A stretch of DNA of 64,000 nucleotides from Atherinomorus stipes (lineage: Eukaryota; Chordata; Actinopteri; Atheriniformes; Atherinidae), in contig JALJCO010008696.1 of NCBI GenBank assembly GCA_023101725.1, positions 226,916-290,915 of the forward strand, given 5' to 3'. Made by a program: the position numbers and the translations under genes. Of this stretch, positions 60,386 to 64,000 are shown in pieces (position 1 is the first letter of the stretch; the number at the start of each line of letters is the position of its first letter). Below the pieces are notes generated by a model, which did no database searches, was not told where the DNA came from, and saw only the letters and a list, made by a program, of their open reading frames with translations.

Positions 60386-62075
60386 ATGGCGCAGAAAGAA
60401 GTTCAACTGAATCGAGAGAAAATCTCTTGTTGCATCTGTCTGGATCTACTGAAGGATCCGGTGGCTATTCCCTGTGGACACAGCTACTGTATGGACTGTA
60501 TTAAATCCCACTGGGATGGAGAGGATCAGAGGGGAATCCACAGCTGTCCTCAGTGCAGGAAAACTTTCATACCGAGACCTGTCCTGGAGAAAAACATCAT
60601 GTTAGCAGAGTTAGTGGAGGATCTGAAGAAGACTGGACTCCAAGCTGCTCCAGCTGATCACTGCTATGCTGGACCTGAAGATGTGGCCTGTGATGTCTGC
60701 ACTGGGAGGAAGATGAAAGCCAGCAAGTCCTGTCTGGTCTGTCGAGCTTCTTATTGTGAGAAACACCTCCAACCTCATTATGAATCTTCCACTTTTAAAA
60801 AGCATAAACTAGTTGAAGCTTCTACTAAACTCCAGCAGCTCATCTGTTCTCGTCATGATGAGGTGATGAAGATTTTCTGTCGTACTGATCAGCAGAGTAT
60901 CTGTTATCTCTGCTTAATGGATCAACATAAAGGTCATGAAACAGTCACAGCTGCAGCAGAAAGAGCTGAGAAGCAGAAGGAGCTGGAGGTGAGTCGACAA
61001 CAAATCCAGCAGAGAATCCAGGACGGAGAGAAAGATGTGAAGCTGCTTCAACAGGAGGTGGAGGCCATCAATGGCTCCGCTGATAAAGCAGTGGAGGACA
61101 GTGAGAAGATCTTCACTCAGCTGATCCGTCTCATCCAGAAAAGAAGCTCTGATGTGAAGCAGCAGATCAGATCCCAGCAGGAAACTGAAGTGAGTCGAGT
61201 CAAAGAGCTTCAGGAGAAGCTGGAGCAGGAGATCACTGAGCTGAAGAGGAAAGACGGCGAGCTGGAGCAGCTCTCACACACAGAGGATCACAACCAGTTT
61301 CTACACAACTACCCCTCACTGTCAGCACTCAGTGAGTCTACACACTCATCCAGCATCAACATCCGTCCTCTCACATACTTTGAGGATGTGACAGCAGCTG
61401 TGGCAGAGACCAGAGATAAACTACAGGACATCCTGATGGACAAATGGACAAACATCTCACTGATGATCACTGATGTGGATGTTTTACTGTCTGAACCAAG
61501 AACCAGAACCAAAGATCAGAACTGACTTCCTGAAATATTCAAGAGAAATCACACTGGATCCAAACACAGCAAACACACATCTGTTATTATCTGAGGGGAA
61601 CAGAAAAGCAACATTAATGGTGAAACAACAACAGTCTTATTCTCGTCATCCAGACAGATTCACTCATTGGTTTCAGGTCCTGAGCAGAGAGAGTCTGACT
61701 GGACGTTGTTACTGGGAGGTGGAGATGAGAGGAGGAGGAGTTGATGTAGCAGTCGCCTACAAGAATATCAGCAGAGACGGAGAATCAGATGAATGTAAAT
61801 TTGGATTCAATGATAAATCTTGGACATTAAATTGTTACAGAGACAGTTACACATTTTATCACAACAAAGTCGGCACTGATGTCTCAGGTCCTGGTTCCTC
61901 CAGAGTAGGAGTGTATCTGGATCACAGAGCAGGTATTCTGTCTTTCTACAGCGTCTCTGAAACCATGACTCTCCTCCACAGAGTCCAGACCACATTCACT
62001 CAGCCGCTCTATGCTGGAGTTGGATTTTATTTTTTCCTCTATGGATCCTCTGCTGAGTTCATTAAAGTGAAATAG
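60386..62075 (+). pseudogene. TRIM-family gene, copy T4, broken by a 1-base insertion
   Basis: Starts MAQKEVQLNREKISCCICLD and runs through RING, B-boxes and coiled coil, then stops at 61525 after 379 residues because of one extra A near 61498 (gaaccaagaacc versus gaaccagaacc in T3). The PRY-SPRY continues open in another frame to 62075 with no other defect (GRCYWEVEMRGGGVDVAVAY, GVYLDHRAGILSFYSVS). So it is a very young pseudogene, a gene for a protein lacking PRY-SPRY, or an assembly error. A patch at 60743-60830 differs strongly from T3 while the sequence on both sides is almost the same. The 3' flank duplicates that of T3. Confidence 0.88.
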
Positions 62076-62815
62076 ACAGAAGTCATTTTATGGTCTGATG
62101 GTTAAAATGTGTATTTTAGTTTCCAGTTTATTTCGTCTCCATCATTGTGTCATTTCTTCAGCTGTCAATCAAACTTTCTGGGTGGTCCTTTGCCAGCTTG
62201 TTGTTTGTTGTTTTGTTGATGTTTGTGTGGAGCTTCTTCCTGTGTGTGTTCAGCATGGAGGATATCACTGCTCATGAACATTTTTACTCTCCTAAACTGA
62301 TTCATTTACATTTACTGGTCTGGCAGAATACATTTTATTGCTCTTCATCATCATCATCATTTTATTGAACAGCTGATATTCTGAGTCAAACACACTGATT
62401 GTGAGGATGAAGTGAATCTGTTCATGAAACTGTGAACAAGAATCATTTAGCAGATTTTACTGATTTAATGTGTCGACAAACTGATGATTTACATGATCAA
62501 TAAAGATGAAAAAGGTGATGCTTTTGGGATTTATCCTCAACTTAGTTATTATTCCACATATTTCATCATTGTTTTATCAAATAAATACGACTTGTGTGGA
62601 TTTATAGTTAAATTTAACATAATTTTACTTGTTTTTTCTAATATTGAATCTATTGATTGATTGATTGTTGATTTTTGGACAGAAGCTGTTGTGTAAATAT
62701 GAGGAGTGGGAATCAGACGTGTGAGAGGAACATTTGTATTAATGCTCAATGTGTTGGTGGAAAATGAGAATAAAATATTAAATTCACAGCAGACTTTGTT
62801 TTTATGTGTTTGTGT
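62076..62815 (+). other. T4 3' UTR
   Basis: Nearly identical to 51711-52450. AATAAA at 62769-62774. Confidence 0.7.
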
Positions 62816-63279
62816 ATCTTCATGTTGAGTTCTTATCACGTACAACCAGAATGACATCATCAGTACTCGTAGTATTTAGTAATCCTCAGATCCAATCTGA
62901 CAGAATCATTTTAATGAGGAAGAAACATCCAACAGAAGCAGAAGCAGGAAGGACTTCATCCATCTGCTTCCAGCAGGATCCAGCTCCTCTGTTTTCAGCC
63001 ACAAACACAAATCCTTCTTCATTTTTCTCTCACTTCACTAATAAACTGCTACATTTGAGTTTTGGGGCCCACTGTTCCTGTCAGCAATAATGAATGATTA
63101 ATGATCATTTACACACCTACCATACACTTATTTCATTCTCTCATCTGTCATCACGTTTTCACTTGTAAAACTAGCTAGAAACGGTCCTGCTCAGACCTCC
63201 ATCAGGTTCAGCACGTCCACTAAAAGCTGATGACGTCATCATGCTGCTCCGACACTCTGCTGCCACCAAGTGGACACAT

Positions 63280-63443
63280 TTAACTTTGCAGCTTTGATGA
63301 ACTTCAGACTTTCTGAGCAGGTTTTGAAAGCAGGACCTCTACATGAATGCAGATGAAGGTGAGTCCTCCTCATCATCACTTTATCATCCTGGTTACTGGT
63401 TCTGCTTCTTGATAATAATGAACATGATGATACAAAAACACAT

Positions 63444-63447
<4 letters not shown>
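63280..63447. repeat. TRIM-cluster flank block, copy C
   Basis: Starts aactttgcagctttgatgaa and stops at acacatgaaac where a (TC)n run begins. This marks the right edge of the T3/T4 duplication. Confidence 0.75.

Positions 63448-63480
<33 letters not shown>
63447..63480. repeat. (TC)n microsatellite at the duplication edge
   Basis: About 33 bases of pure TC. Homology with the T3 flank ends exactly here. Confidence 0.95.
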
Positions 63481-63483
<3 letters not shown>

Positions 63484-64000
63484 CGTCTCTCCAGAGACGT
63501 GCTGCTTCAGGACTGATGTCACAGGATGGTTGATAGTAAAATTACTGGCAGAGAATCACGGGAGTGATTCAAAAATAAAAAAAATGTCTTTCGCTGGAAA
63601 AGGTACAAAAATATGTAAGTGGTTTACATAAAGGTTAAAGTCTTCTTCTTCTCTCCATCACTCCTCCCTGAGTGATCCATGGTTCTGAACTCTGCTGAGT
63701 TCAGATCAGGTTTCGTCTCATTCTTCCTCCATTGTTCCAAGTTTCTTCAGTTCTGTCTTGTTCGTTCTTCTGCGTGTTCAGATTTCTGTCCTGATTCTCT
63801 CAGTTCAGAGCTTCGCGCTCTCCTCGGCAGTGGAACGTGGTTTGCAGCTTGTCAGCCAATGGGAAGCCGACAGAGTCGGGTTTCATCCAATAGCAATACA
63901 CGTATCGAGTGATCATTTGACTACTAGTTAAGCTTCATGGATACAAACATCTAACTTCCTTCATTTCTCTTTGGAAATATCAGGTTTAGACATTTATGAA
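63481..64000. other. no gene seen
   Basis: Unique-looking sequence with short open frames only; none resembles a known family. Confidence 0.5.

Overview
The window reads as nuclear DNA of a teleost fish, most likely a percomorph. It holds a vertebrate-type split gene with an intron of about 22 kb and a cluster of fish-type TRIM ubiquitin-ligase genes. It also has a dense load of small hAT-like and TA-flanked (mariner-like) transposons and RTE/L2-type LINE relics. The species cannot be named from the sequence alone.

Region 1 (1-28.2 kb) is one gene on the minus strand, rnf150, a PA-TM-RING E3 ubiquitin ligase. All six coding exons can be placed (27225-27681, 5079-5329, 4515-4669, 2331-2427, 1977-2229, 244-362). 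Every junction is GT-AG and in phase, giving a 443-residue protein. Exon 5 ends inside a 30-bp minisatellite that repeats its splice donor three times in frame. Intron 1 holds many MITEs, several with intact 8-bp or TA target duplications, and several are nested in older Tc1-like relics.

Region 2 (28.2-35.4 kb) has no gene I can support. Its core (about 30.6-33.9 kb) is an extreme A/G-only tract that could be a real expanded purine array or a bad assembly patch. Next to it are an RT relic, a tRNA-like repeat and a palindromic MITE.

Region 3 (35.4-63.5 kb) is a cluster of four TRIM-family genes (RING, two B-boxes, coiled coil, PRY-SPRY), called T1-T4 here. T1 is on plus, T2 on minus, T3 and T4 on plus. 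Each coding region is one exon, and all four share a splice-acceptor-like motif in the 5' leader, so a 5' UTR intron is likely. The RING-to-coiled-coil part is almost identical among all four while PRY-SPRY loops differ, which suggests gene conversion plus divergence of the recognition domain. T4 carries a one-base insertion that separates its PRY-SPRY from the rest. T3 and T4 are a tandem duplication of about 10.4 kb spacing that includes more than 1.3 kb of 3' flank. Orphan TRIM pieces (an N-terminal stub, an inverted 3' tail) show further copies that decayed. Three minus-strand RTE LINE copies, an L2-like LINE and several MITEs sit between the genes. One RTE copy keeps a 14-bp target duplication.

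The protein-coding content is therefore two kinds of E3 ligase: a conserved membrane one (rnf150) and a young, fast-changing cytosolic TRIM family of the type tied to innate immunity in fish. Nothing suggests that they work together; they are simply neighbours.
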